A DNA stretch of 64,000 nt. It comes from Faecalibacterium hattorii (GTDB lineage: Bacteria > Bacillota > Clostridia > Oscillospirales > Ruminococcaceae). Position numbers and translations under genes: made by a program. Position 1 is the first letter of the stretch, and each line of letters begins with the position of its first letter. Below the pieces are notes generated by a model, which had not been told where the DNA came from, searched no databases, and was given only the letters and a program-made list of their open reading frames with translations. Positions 14,610 to 22,639 of the stretch are shown in pieces. The stretch lies in the NCBI RefSeq assembly GCF_003287455.1, contig NZ_PRLC01000003.1:124001-188000 (forward strand), given 5' to 3'.

Positions 14610-16415
14610 TTACACCCGCGCAATGTCGCGCGGAATTTTCTTAAACGTAATACCAAACCGCAGCAAGTCACTCTCACTCAATGCACAGCGGTCAGCATAA
14701 ATCAGATAGTTTTCCGCTTTTTCCTGGATGGTAGACAAAAAAGCATAGTCCAACACGCATATCTGGTCTGGCTCATAGTAGAAATAGTAAGCGGTGTGGT
14801 TGTTCTCACCGAGAAAATATGGGCTTTCGTTCTGTTGATTCACCGCAGGTTTCTTCGTTTCCGTATACCAGATGTAGTCACGGATTTTGTCTGTGCCGAT
14901 GCTTTCATTCAGGTTGCCATCCGGCAGAAGCAGCCGCTCGCCCAGTTCGTAGTAACTGAAATTGCCACCAGTGCCATCTACTTTATCACTTGCTTTATTG
15001 ATTGCCGTTACTTTAAGGTGTCCATCAATAATTTGGGGGGCTTTTACCGTCGAATACGCCGACTTTGCTTCTTTAGCAACAGCTTTCGCTTCTTCTAGTA
15101 GTGTTGCACCCTCCGCAAGGTTTTTTGTGGTAATTTCTTTGTCATATAAGACAGCTTCACTATCTGTTTTATAACCCGTTATTATATGTTTTACCCTCTC
15201 TGCCGTAATGGTATCTGCATAATTTTCCATTTCAACTAGAATAAATTTGCGATGACCCCCATCCATTTTATTCATGTTCAATACTGCATGGGCAGTTGTT
15301 CCAGAACCTGCAAACGAATCTAATACGATAACATCCGGGTCAGAAATCATTTGGAGGATACGTTCTATCAGCTCATGCGGCTTAGGTGTGCTAAATATGT
15401 CTGTCACTCCAAAAATGGATTTCAAAAAAGCTTTTGCTTGTCGCATGGTTGCAAGGTCATTCCAAATCGTCGGGTAAGGGCGTGATGGATTTTGGGGTGC
15501 ATACTCGCGCGAGTAAGGCTCCCAAACCTCTTTTCCCATTCGATTTCTACGTTTCCAGACTAGTGTTCCTGCGGCAATATGTTTGGCAATTCCATCCTTT
15601 CCCATCGCCCATCGAGCTTCTTCGCCATTATCATGAATAGGATAGACCTCGGAACCATCTGGTGCGATTATCGGAAAGTACATAGTTGGTCTATCTGTGC
15701 GCAAACTATTTCTACCATTTTTCTTTACCAAACGATCCCTGTACCGTCGCCCTTGCTCATCTACAAACCCATAAGCATTAACAATTCCAGGTGCTTCCAG
15801 TTGCTTGAACTTTTTTAAGCTTGGATTCTTTCCATAGAGAAGGATGTACTCATGATCTGGCGTAATAGGAACTTTGTTATCGTTTGGGCTATCAACTTTT
15901 CGCCAAATAAATGTTGCTATAAAATTTGATGCGCCAAAAATCTCGTTGCAAATCAATCGAAGATTCGCAAATTCAATATCACTAATACTAATGAAAATCG
16001 CACCGTCATCTGCCAGAAGCTTTTGCAGAAGCATCAGCCGAGGATACATCATACAGAGCCACTTGTCATGGCGTGTCAAATCTTCGCCTTCTTTGCCAAC
16101 CGGCTGGCCTTTGAGTGTTTCTTGTAGCCATCTCTGAATGCGAGGATCGTTGACATTATCGTTATAGCACCACTTTTCTTCGCCAGTGTTGTAAGGAGGA
16201 TCGATGTAGATGCACTTCACCCGGCCCTCATACTGCGGCAGCAGAGCTTTCAGGGCTTCCAGATTATCGCCGTGGATAATCATGTTATCACTGCCGTTGT
16301 CCTCGGTGTGCTTGCCCATTTCGTCAAAGCTATACTGACGCTCCAACACACGGAACGGCACTTCCTGATGATGATTGACAACTTTGCTTTTTCCGATCCA
16401 TTCCAAAGTAGGCAT
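14610..16415 (-). CDS. type III Mod-type adenine methyltransferase
   Basis: 601 residues from MPTLEWIGKSKVVNHH, the usual family start; the frame is open 77 codons further upstream but that part is not conserved-looking. Catalytic motif DPPY at 72-75 precedes the AdoMet-binding DSFAGSGT (366-373), the beta-class order expected of type III Mod. The region between (about 170-340) is the likely target-recognition domain. It methylates one strand of an asymmetric site and recruits Res. First gene of the operon; GGAGA lies upstream of the ATG. Confidence 0.92.
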   Translation of the reverse strand: MPTLEWIGKSKVVNHHQEVPFRVLERQYSFDEMGKHTEDNGSDNMIIHGDNLEALKALLPQYEGRVKCIYIDPPYNTGEEKWCYNDNVNDPRIQRWLQETLKGQPVGKEGEDLTRHDKWLCMMYPRLMLLQKLLADDGAIFISISDIEFANLRLICNEIFGASNFIATFIWRKVDSPNDNKVPITPDHEYILLYGKNPSLKKFKQLEAPGIVNAYGFVDEQGRRYRDRLVKKNGRNSLRTDRPTMYFPIIAPDGSEVYPIHDNGEEARWAMGKDGIAKHIAAGTLVWKRRNRMGKEVWEPYSREYAPQNPSRPYPTIWNDLATMRQAKAFLKSIFGVTDIFSTPKPHELIERILQMISDPDVIVLDSFAGSGTTAHAVLNMNKMDGGHRKFILVEMENYADTITAERVKHIITGYKTDSEAVLYDKEITTKNLAEGATLLEEAKAVAKEAKSAYSTVKAPQIIDGHLKVTAINKASDKVDGTGGNFSYYELGERLLLPDGNLNESIGTDKIRDYIWYTETKKPAVNQQNESPYFLGENNHTAYYFYYEPDQICVLDYAFLSTIQEKAENYLIYADRCALSESDLLRFGITFKKIPRDIARV

Positions 16416-16739
16416 GGTGTTTTCTCCGTTTCTCTGTGAAAGTTCTTTCACGTTTAATAATAACAAGTTGGGCGGCAAAGCGCAACGGTTCCGGCAAAGA
16501 AATACAAGTTTGATGAACAAAATTGCAAGTCGCAAAAGCGTTTTGCAAAAACGCGTAGCCTGCATCCGTCGGATGCAGTTCAAGGGTTTGGGATTTCCCA
16601 ACAAGCATTTTGCAACGCAAAATGGTCTTTGTATATACGAAGACACTGCTTGCTACGAATGCGAACGCCTTTTGAATTGCAAAATGATTTTTCAGTTGCT
16701 ATACTGGGCTTATCAAAGTTTTTTAGGGAGGACGCCGCA
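16416..16739. other. divergent intergenic region between mod and esterase copy 2
   Basis: 324 bp without a gene. It holds the upstream region of mod on the minus strand, the esterase promoter on the plus strand, and several short inverted repeats: CTGCATCC/GGATGCAG with a 3 nt loop near 16,560-16,580, GCAAAAGCGTTTTGC near 16,530, and GGGATTTCCC near 16,592. None has a T-run that would make a clear terminator. Confidence 0.5.
16677..16705 (+). promoter_or_regulatory. promoter of esterase copy 2
   Basis: TTGCAA (16677-16682), 17 bp, TATACT (16700-16705), 34 bp before the GTG start. It is homologous to the copy 1 promoter around the -10 region. Confidence 0.65.
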
Positions 16740-17423
16740 GTGACCGTACAAACCATGCAAATCGGGAACAGACCTTGCCGGATTTACGCCGAAGCCCATG
16801 CGAAATACCTGCTGCTCCAAATGACCGGCGAACACGAGCTGCAAAGCATGGACCATGAAGTGACAGTGATTGCGCAGAGCAGCTGGAATTTTTTGTTTGC
16901 GGCTATCCCGGTGGAAAGCTGGAACGATGAACTTTCCCCATGGGAAGCTCCTGCGGTATGGGGCAAAGAAAGTTTTGGCGGCAATGCGGCGGACACGCTG
17001 CGCTTTCTGACAGAACAGGTCGTGCCAACGCTGAAACAACAGTTCAATCTCCCGGAAAACGTCAAAATCATTCTGGGCGGCTACTCGCTGGCAGGGCTGT
17101 TTGCTTTGTGGGCCTCCACCCAGACAAATCTGTTCTACGGTGTCGCCGCCGCCTCGCCCTCGGTGTGGTTTCCGGACTGGATGGAGTTTGAACAGCAGCG
17201 CCCGATACAAACGCAGCACATTTATCTGAGCCTTGGCGACAAGGAAGAACACACGAAAAACGCTGTCATGGCTGTGGTGGGGGATAATATCCGCACTCTG
17301 CACAGTCAGCTTATAGCGCGCGGTGCAGACTGCACCTTTGAATGGAACAGCGGCGGGCATTTCAAAGACGCCGATTTGCGTACCGCGAAAGCCTTTCGGT
17401 GGACGATGGAGGAACACGCATGA
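16740..17423 (+). CDS. small alpha/beta-hydrolase esterase, copy 2 (island-borne)
   Basis: 227 residues, the same length as the protein at 1,216-1,899 and collinear with it. The nucleophile elbow GYSLAG and C-terminal GGHFKD are kept. Start GTG with AGGGAGG upstream, as in copy 1. It overlaps an intact YaiI-like gene by 4 bp. Similarity between the copies begins near the -10 box and covers the whole gene with scattered differences, mostly synonymous or conservative. This fits an old duplication or acquisition from a related genome, not a recent tandem copy. Function beyond hydrolase fold is unknown. Confidence 0.85.
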   Translation: MTVQTMQIGNRPCRIYAEAHAKYLLLQMTGEHELQSMDHEVTVIAQSSWNFLFAAIPVESWNDELSPWEAPAVWGKESFGGNAADTLRFLTEQVVPTLKQQFNLPENVKIILGGYSLAGLFALWASTQTNLFYGVAAASPSVWFPDWMEFEQQRPIQTQHIYLSLGDKEEHTKNAVMAVVGDNIRTLHSQLIARGADCTFEWNSGGHFKDADLRTAKAFRWTMEEHA

Positions 17424-17854
17424 CAATTTTAATTGATGCAGATGGCTGTCCGGTGGTCAATCTGACTTTGCAGGTTGCAAAACGGTTCAGTGTTCCAGTT
17501 ACCATCCTGTGTGACACCTCTCATCAAATCGAGCGTGAAGGTGCGCAGACACTGGTGTTCGACAAAGGAGCGGACAGCGTGGATTTTGCTCTCGTCAACC
17601 GGGTAAAACCGGGAGATGTGGTTGTGACGCAGGACTACGGGCTGGCGAGTATGTGTCTTGCCAAGTGCGCACGAGTGCTGAACCAGAATGGTCTGGAATA
17701 CACCGCTGATAATATAGACGCTCTCATGCTACGGCGTTGTGAAAACAAAAAGCTCCTCCGTGCCGGAAAGCACCCCAAGAGGAGCCCAAAGCGGACGAAG
17801 GAGCAGGATGAAGCATTTGTCGCCACACTGACAGATATTTTAGCGAGCATCTGA
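17420..17854 (+). CDS. YaiI/YqxD family protein (UPF0178), intact
   Basis: 144 residues starting MTILIDADGCPVVN, with VVTQDYGLAS (acidic site) and the C-terminal block KRSPKRTKEQDEAF; these are the diagnostic segments of UPF0178, a PIN-like fold family of unknown function. Translationally coupled to esterase copy 2 by ATGA. A terminator follows at 17,881. The chromosome-side copy at 1,896 is only a 12-codon stub, so the island now holds the only complete copy in view. Confidence 0.9.
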   Translation: MTILIDADGCPVVNLTLQVAKRFSVPVTILCDTSHQIEREGAQTLVFDKGADSVDFALVNRVKPGDVVVTQDYGLASMCLAKCARVLNQNGLEYTADNIDALMLRRCENKKLLRAGKHPKRSPKRTKEQDEAFVATLTDILASI

Positions 17855-17880
17855 TTTTCTGAATCAAAAATTTGATATTG

Positions 17881-17927
17881 CAACCGCCACTCACTCTTTC
17901 CCGGAGTGAGCGGCGGTTGTTTCTTGT
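17881..17927 (+). terminator. terminator after yaiI-like gene
   Basis: CAACCGCC (17881-17888) with GGCGGTTG (17912-17919), plus an inner CTCACTC/GAGTGAG stem, then TTTCTT. A strong stem, moderately T-rich tail. Confidence 0.75.
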
Positions 17928-17944
17928 TCAGCGCATCTTGCTTT

Positions 17945-18495
17945 GTTAACTTTCTGTTAATTTTCAAAATAAAGGTTGTCAACGAGCCTTTCTCGATGCC
18001 TACCAAGTGAGGGAGGTTTTTCAATTTTCAATGAAGGCAAAAAAATCAGCGTCAGCACCCCCCATTTCTGGCCATTTTTTCTGTTAATAATAGAACCTCC
18101 TCTTTGAAGGCCGGTCGTTTGTGACCTTTTTGTTAATTCTCAAAAACATGGTTGTCTTTTGCCCTTTTTCGTCGGCTACCAAGTGAGAGGACTTTTTCAA
18201 AAGTGGAGATTCGGCTTCAAGAATTACAATTCAATTACAATTTCCCCTTCGATGCTATGAAACAGGCGTTCTCGACGCCTACCAAGTGTAGGGCATCTTT
18301 TTTCAAGACCACTTTCAACTTCAGGCACTGCCATTGTTGCCAAGTTCCGCCCTCCATCGGTCGCCCCGTAGACCGACGTTATTTTAACCAAGAGGCTACT
18401 TCGGCTATATTTTCCAAGAACTTTTCAACAAATTTCTTTTTCGGGTAACAAAAAGCACTTTTTCGTCGGCTACCAATTAGAGGGATAATTTTTCG
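17945..18495 (+). repeat. four imperfect direct repeats upstream of the excisionase
   Basis: A motif of about 40 bp recurs four times in the same orientation. Its core is TCGwCGsCTACCAAGTGAG followed by a purine-rich gap and TTTTTCAA. The TACCAA core begins at 18,001, 18,177, 18,280 and 18,471 (the last is TACCAATTAG). Copies 1 and 2 also share an upstream block (TGTTAATTyTCAAAA...GGTTGTC), making units of about 75 bp. No gene is visible here. Spacings of 176, 103 and 191 bp are too irregular for a CRISPR array. Possible roles are protein-binding arms for excision, replication iterons, or a transfer/regulatory region. Confidence 0.7.
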
Positions 18496-18539
18496 GAAGC
18501 CCTAAATTCTGAAGATTTTCTATATAACTCCGTTCTTTG

Positions 18540-18850
18540 AAAACAGAATAGTTCAATCGTCTGGTACTTCACAAAAGGTACTTCTGTAACTCGCAGCCCG
18601 GTCATAACGAAGACGGGGTGGCTGAAATGCCAATGGTGCGGTGCAAGCCCACCGCCGGACGATTCCCCACTCCTAGGGAAGTCGAGGACCAATATGGGAG
18701 ACCTTAACTTATTAACGCAGACGGGTTTGAACTTATCTGCGATGGGGGAGTTGGAACTACTGCCAGCTCTCTTTACATTGCCACCTGACCGCAGCTTTGC
18801 TGCAAAGGATATAACCGCAGGTAACACACTTTTTGACCTTAGACTACTTA
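18540..18850 (+). ncRNA. possible structured leader RNA before excisionase
   Basis: About 300 bp of GC-richer, gene-free sequence between the repeats and the excisionase gene. It contains several local stems: CGGTG-caagcc-CACCG near 18,638, CGCAGA...TCTGCG near 18,715-18,740, GCAGC-ttt-GCTGC near 18,791. It looks more like a structured leader or attenuator than like spacer DNA. I do not recognise it as a named RNA family. It could also simply be the integration-control region. Confidence 0.35.
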
Positions 18851-18866
18851 TGCTGAAGGAGTGCCT

Positions 18867-19142
18867 ATGAAGTTTAACAATGCCTATTCCCAGATGTTTC
18901 CCGGCTACCCCGATGCCGTCAGCCTTCAGCAGGCTGCGGAGATGCTTGGTCTGAACCGTCATACAGTTGGGGAACTGATCCGTTCCCGCCGCCTGTTTGC
19001 GCTTAAAATCGGCCGCACCTATCGTATCCCGAAGCTGAGTGTGATCGAGTTCCTGCTCACCGGGCAGAGCACCTTCCCGGCTGGAAATCCGCCGCTGGAT
19101 GTGGTATGCTGTGGGTGCAGCAACGGACAGCACGCCTGTTGA
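18867..19142 (+). CDS. excisionase / MerR-like HTH protein of island 1
   Basis: 91 residues. DAVSLQQAAEMLGLNRHTVGELIRS followed by GRTYRIPKLSVIEFL is the helix-turn-helix plus wing of excisionase-family (Xis) proteins. It should direct the integrase towards excision. ATG with AAGGAG 5 bp upstream; it ends 17 bp before the integrase start, the usual xis-int order. The tail after residue 75 is Cys/Gly-rich and not part of the fold. Confidence 0.85.
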   Translation: MKFNNAYSQMFPGYPDAVSLQQAAEMLGLNRHTVGELIRSRRLFALKIGRTYRIPKLSVIEFLLTGQSTFPAGNPPLDVVCCGCSNGQHAC

Positions 19143-19159
19143 CCCAAAGGAGGTTTATG

Positions 19160-20407
19160 ATGAAAACTACAGGGTCTGTCCAAGAGAAAAATGGACGTTT
19201 CTATTTCGTGATCAATCTTTATGATGCCAACGGCAAGCGGAAGATCAAGTGGATCTCCACAGGTCTGACCGTCCGGGGCAACAAGCGCAAGGCGGAATCC
19301 ATGCTCCGGGAAGTATTGCTCCACTATGATGAGACTGGGGAGCTGCCCACAGGGCGGGGCGGAGCCTACGAAAAAGTAGATGCTAAAACCGCCAAGCCCC
19401 TGCCGCTGCCCCTCCAACCCGTCAACAAGTCGGAGATGCTGTTTCTGGACTATCTCAACGAGTGGGTGCAAGTCCATAAGGCATCCATTCAGCCTGCAAC
19501 CTTTATCAGCTACAATCGGATGATCACCGGGCGTATCACGCAGTATTTTGAACCGCTGGGCTTGAAGCTGTGCGAGGTCACACCGCAGGTGCTGGATGAG
19601 TTTCAGGAGAAGATCTTGCTGGAGGGCTACACCACCAACACGGTCATTCACTACCACGCCATCTTCGGCAAAGCGTTCAAGGATGCCGTCCGCAAGGATT
19701 ATCTGGAAACCAACCCGATGCTGAAAGTTGACCGCCCGAAGAAGAACAGCTTCCGTCCCAACTTCTACTCCAAGGATGAAGTCCAGCAGCTGCTTGAAGT
19801 ATCGCAGGATGACCCCCTGCATCTGTGCATCCTCATCACGGCCTACTACGGTCTGCGCCGCAGCGAGGTGCTGGGGTTGAAGTGGTCGTCTATCGACTTT
19901 GAGCGCAAGTCCATCACCATCAATCACAAGGTGACGGAACAGTTGGTGAACGGCAAGTACGTTCCTGTGGTCAGCGATGTGATGAAGAACAAGACCAGCT
20001 GCCGCACCCTGCCGCTGATCCCGGCTGTGGAAGAAGAACTTCTGAAGCAGAAGGAAAAGCAGCAGCTTTACCGCAAGCTGTTCAAGAAGAGCTACAGCAC
20101 TGAGTATCTGGATTTCGTCTGCACCGATCAGGAAGGCAAGCTGATCCGCCCGAACTTCGTGACGGAGCACTTCGACTGGTTGCTGACCAAGTACGGGCTG
20201 AAGCACATCCGTTTCCACGATCTGCGCCACAGCTGCGCCAGCCTGATGGTGATGAACGGCGTATCTATGAAGCAGGTTCAGGAATGGCTGGGGCACAGTA
20301 CCTTTTCTACCACCGCTGACATCTACGCACATCTCGATTACAAAAGCAAACAGGGGTCTGCTGGGGTCATTGCGAACCTTTTGGGAGAATCCAAACTCCC
20401 CAAATAA
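19160..20407 (+). CDS. tyrosine recombinase (integrase) of island 1
   Basis: 415 residues (an ATG one codon earlier is also possible; AAAGGAGG precedes both). N-terminal AP2-like arm-binding region (SVQEKNGRFYFVINLYDANGKRK), core-binding domain, then the catalytic domain: GLRRSEVLGLKW (Arg I), HDLRHSCAS (His-x-x-Arg), GHSTFSTTADIYAHLDY (His/nucleophile Tyr). It belongs to the Tn916-like Int family. It lies next to the 59 bp attachment repeat at 20,516, so it is the enzyme expected to have integrated the 18.5 kb island at the tRNA-Ser(CGA) anticodon loop. Confidence 0.95.
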   Translation: MKTTGSVQEKNGRFYFVINLYDANGKRKIKWISTGLTVRGNKRKAESMLREVLLHYDETGELPTGRGGAYEKVDAKTAKPLPLPLQPVNKSEMLFLDYLNEWVQVHKASIQPATFISYNRMITGRITQYFEPLGLKLCEVTPQVLDEFQEKILLEGYTTNTVIHYHAIFGKAFKDAVRKDYLETNPMLKVDRPKKNSFRPNFYSKDEVQQLLEVSQDDPLHLCILITAYYGLRRSEVLGLKWSSIDFERKSITINHKVTEQLVNGKYVPVVSDVMKNKTSCRTLPLIPAVEEELLKQKEKQQLYRKLFKKSYSTEYLDFVCTDQEGKLIRPNFVTEHFDWLLTKYGLKHIRFHDLRHSCASLMVMNGVSMKQVQEWLGHSTFSTTADIYAHLDYKSKQGSAGVIANLLGESKLPK

Positions 20408-20479
20408 TTATGGATTTATCGTTCATGCATAAAGCATACTGTGATGAGGCAAAAGCGGTCTTTCTCTGCTTGATGCAAA

Positions 20480-20514
20480 AGAAAAAGTCGCAGATTCGTT
20501 TGAATCTGCGACTT
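20480..20514 (-). terminator. terminator next to the inner tRNA 3' half
   Basis: AAGTCGCAGATTC (20485-20497) pairs with GAATCTGCGACTT (20502-20514). On the minus strand it is followed by TTTTTC. It starts two bases after the CCA of the tRNA 3' half, so the island supplied a terminator along with the tRNA half. It may also end integrase transcription on the plus strand. Confidence 0.8.
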
Positions 20515-20515
20515 C

Positions 20516-20574
20516 TGGCGGAGATGGTGGGATTCGAACCCACGTGCCCGATTAAGGACAAAACGATTTCGAGT
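20516..20574 (-). repeat. inner attachment site: 3' half of tRNA-Ser(CGA), 59 bp direct repeat copy 2
   Basis: Identical over 59 bp to 1,988-2,046. With the 5' half at 24,145-24,186 placed next to it, it would give a perfect tRNA-Ser(CGA): acceptor GGAGATG/CATCTCC, anticodon stem AACGA/TCGTT. So island 1 alone would have left the tRNA intact at its right end; element 2 now separates the halves. Confidence 0.92.
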
Positions 20575-20868
20575 TTTTCCTGCTTCACGGTACTTGGTGG
20601 AAGATAGAGGTAATTAGCCGACTTTGCCAGAAGATACGAACCATCGAATTTACGCTCAAAATTTCATCAAAATCCAAAATCATTAGGCTCCATGCGGATT
20701 TGAACCCACATTCCAAAACGCAGAAAAATCTGCCTTTTGGAGAGAATTGGGAGAGATTCTACGCCCTTTGGAGAGAACGGGCGAGAGAGATTCCGGGAGC
20801 CAGAATCCATCCATACAATATGTTGCTTCTGACGCTGACAAAATCAAAGCAGCAAAGGATGGATGAAC
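20575..20868. other. left end of element 2 with repeated GGAGAGA motifs
   Basis: 294 bp without a convincing gene. TTTGGAGAGAA occurs at 20,736-20,746 and 20,767-20,777, with related GGGAGAGATT and GCGAGAGAGATT beside them. The same motif occurs at the other end of element 2 (24,038). These are probably arm-type integrase-binding sites. A short stretch at about 20,686-20,715 resembles a decayed tRNA T-arm and 3' end on the minus strand. Confidence 0.55.
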
Positions 20869-21498
20869 ATGAGGACTCTGTTAGAGTGCTATAAAATACT
20901 CGAAGAATATCCCAATGGAATGACGAAAGACCAGTTCTATCGCGTTGCCCGCATCAACAAGCAACATGCCAAGTACCTTCTGGATTCCGGCCTCGTTCCG
21001 TGTATCAATACAGGAAAGAAAACACGCAAATACCATATTGCGACCCACGATGTGATCACCTACTTGTGTGACCGTGAAGATAACCCCGAAAAGTATAAAG
21101 TGCCAACGGGCTTTTATATCGGAAAGAGCGGCTGCTCCAAGCGGCACCCGGACAAGCCTGCCGCAGAGATCATCCGCTTCAATTTTACAGAACCGGAAAA
21201 AACAGGGCTGTACACCCTATGGGAAAAACTCACGGTTGGATATGATGATCTGCTGACCACCCCGGTAGTTTCGGAACTGACAGGCTACTCTGCACAAAGC
21301 ATCCAGCGATGGTGCAATCAGAAGATCCTTGTTGGTTTCAAAATTCGTGGCACGCTGACGATTCCACGGCTTGCAGTCGTTGAGTTTATGTCCGGCGACC
21401 GTGCAACGGCTATCGTCCGAAAATCCCAAAGGCACCTTGATCTGCTCCGCACCTATGCACAGGACTGCCATGAAGGTGCAATGACAATTACATATTAA
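20869..21498 (+). CDS. HTH DNA-binding protein of element 2
   Basis: 209 residues with two separate helix-turn-helix-like segments. The first (MTKDQFYRVARINKQHAKYLLDSGLVPCINTGKKTRKYHI, around residues 17-56) and the second (TTPVVSELTGYSAQSIQRWCNQKILVGFKIRGTLTIPRLAVVEFM, about 128-173) both have the excisionase-like HTH-wing pattern. It is likely a DNA-binding regulator or accessory excision factor. The ATG at 20,869 has AAAGGA 9 bp upstream; an ATG two codons earlier is too close to it. No closer assignment possible. Confidence 0.65.
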   Translation: MRTLLECYKILEEYPNGMTKDQFYRVARINKQHAKYLLDSGLVPCINTGKKTRKYHIATHDVITYLCDREDNPEKYKVPTGFYIGKSGCSKRHPDKPAAEIIRFNFTEPEKTGLYTLWEKLTVGYDDLLTTPVVSELTGYSAQSIQRWCNQKILVGFKIRGTLTIPRLAVVEFMSGDRATAIVRKSQRHLDLLRTYAQDCHEGAMTITY

Positions 21499-21653
21499 AC
21501 GAACAGGACTGCTCCACAGCGCAATGTATGTGAGGCAGTCCTGTTTGCTTAGTACCCTTTTCAACGGACGTTGTATTTTACATCTGACAGGAAAGGAGTG
21601 ATAGTTTTCCACATGAATACACCCATACGGTTGAAAATCCGAGGTCACACCAA

Positions 21654-22241
21654 ATGACGCTGGACTACTTTTATGGTCAGTCGGGCGAGTTGTTCTCCTA
21701 CTTCCGCATCCCGAAAGCACTGTTCCAAGACAGCCGCTTCCGGCAGCTTTCCACGGATGCCCGGACTCTGTACGGCATCCTGCTGGACCGCATGAGCCTG
21801 TCCGTAAAGAATGGCTGGCTGGACGAGCAAGGGCGGGTGTATATCATCTACACCGTCCGGGAAGTGCAGGAATCCCTTTGCTGCGCCGAACACAAGGCGG
21901 TCAAGCTATTCCGGGAACTGGAGGACATCGACCTCATCGAGCGCAAACGCCGTGGTCTGGGCAGACCCAGCCTGATCTACGTCAAGGACTTTTCCTCCGG
22001 CTTGCCAAAAGCGCAAGTACAGAATTGCCCAAACAGCAATTCTGGTGCTGCCGAAAACGCAATTCTGGAGCAGCCAAAACCGCAAGCAAATAAGACTGAT
22101 AAGAATAAAACTGAGTGGAACGATCCTGACCCTATCTATTCCGGGGGCATCCGGGAGCAGCTTGAGGATTATTTTTATCAGTCTTTGGAGGTGGACCTCC
22201 TGCTCCGGCTCTGCCCGGACGATGAGGATGGCGCAAATTGA
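21654..22241 (+). CDS. RepA_N-type replication initiator, C-terminally truncated
   Basis: 195 residues. MTLDYFYGQSGELFSYFRIPKAL through LGRPSLIYVKDF is the RepA N-terminal winged-helix domain common to Clostridial integrative elements. The C-terminal DUF6017-like domain starts at YSGGIREQLEDYFYQSLEVDLLLRLCPDDED but ends at once in GAN-stop, so most of that domain is missing. A 3' deletion has probably joined it directly to the downstream excisionase gene. Initiation may be impaired. GAGGT lies upstream of the ATG. Confidence 0.8.
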   Translation: MTLDYFYGQSGELFSYFRIPKALFQDSRFRQLSTDARTLYGILLDRMSLSVKNGWLDEQGRVYIIYTVREVQESLCCAEHKAVKLFRELEDIDLIERKRRGLGRPSLIYVKDFSSGLPKAQVQNCPNSNSGAAENAILEQPKPQANKTDKNKTEWNDPDPIYSGGIREQLEDYFYQSLEVDLLLRLCPDDEDGAN

Positions 22242-22306
22242 AAAAGCCCTGAAATGCAGTCTGGCATTGGATCGGGAGAATATGAACCCAGAAAGGGGGA
22301 ATCTGT

Positions 22307-22546
22307 TTGGGTGAGGAAAATCTGAATCCCCGTGATGCGTACCGTGTGATGCTCCGGGATTACCCGGATGTGCTGAACATCGACCAGATGTGCGAAATTT
22401 TGAGCGTCAGCACAAAAACCGGGTATGCACTTCTGAAAAAAGGGAGCGTCCAGCATTTGAAGGTCGGACGCTCCTACCGCATCCCCAAGGCACATCTTTT
22501 GACCTATCTCATCGGATTCGCACCCGGCAACATGGTTCGGGCGTGA
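22307..22546 (+). CDS. excisionase-like HTH protein of element 2
   Basis: 79 residues. VLNIDQMCEILSVSTKTGYALLKKG then VGRSYRIPKAHLLTYLIG is the excisionase HTH-wing pattern, similar to the protein at 18,867. The start is inferred as TTG (22,307) after AAGGGGGA; ATG at MLRDYP is an alternative. It precedes the integrase by 93 bp. Confidence 0.78.
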   Translation: MGEENLNPRDAYRVMLRDYPDVLNIDQMCEILSVSTKTGYALLKKGSVQHLKVGRSYRIPKAHLLTYLIGFAPGNMVRA

Positions 22547-22639
22547 CATCCTTGCATTCTCTCCTGCCGTTGGGTACACTGATGGTGTCAGCGGCAGAAG
22601 TTACATATTCAAGTGGATGCAAAGACAGGAGGAAACACT

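Noticed and set aside
17945-18495. CRISPR array
   Set aside because: Only four imperfect copies with spacings of 176, 103 and 191 bp and no cas genes nearby.
18540-18850. Cobalamin riboswitch or group II intron
   Set aside because: The segment with GGTGCGGTGCAAGCCCACCGCC vaguely recalls parts of both, but the B12-box, intron domain V and intron-encoded protein are absent.
20686-20715. Second tRNA gene (minus strand GGTTCAAATCC with GGAGCC end)
   Set aside because: Looks like a T-loop and acceptor end, but the T stem does not pair and no D or anticodon arm is present. At most a decayed tRNA fragment at the element end.
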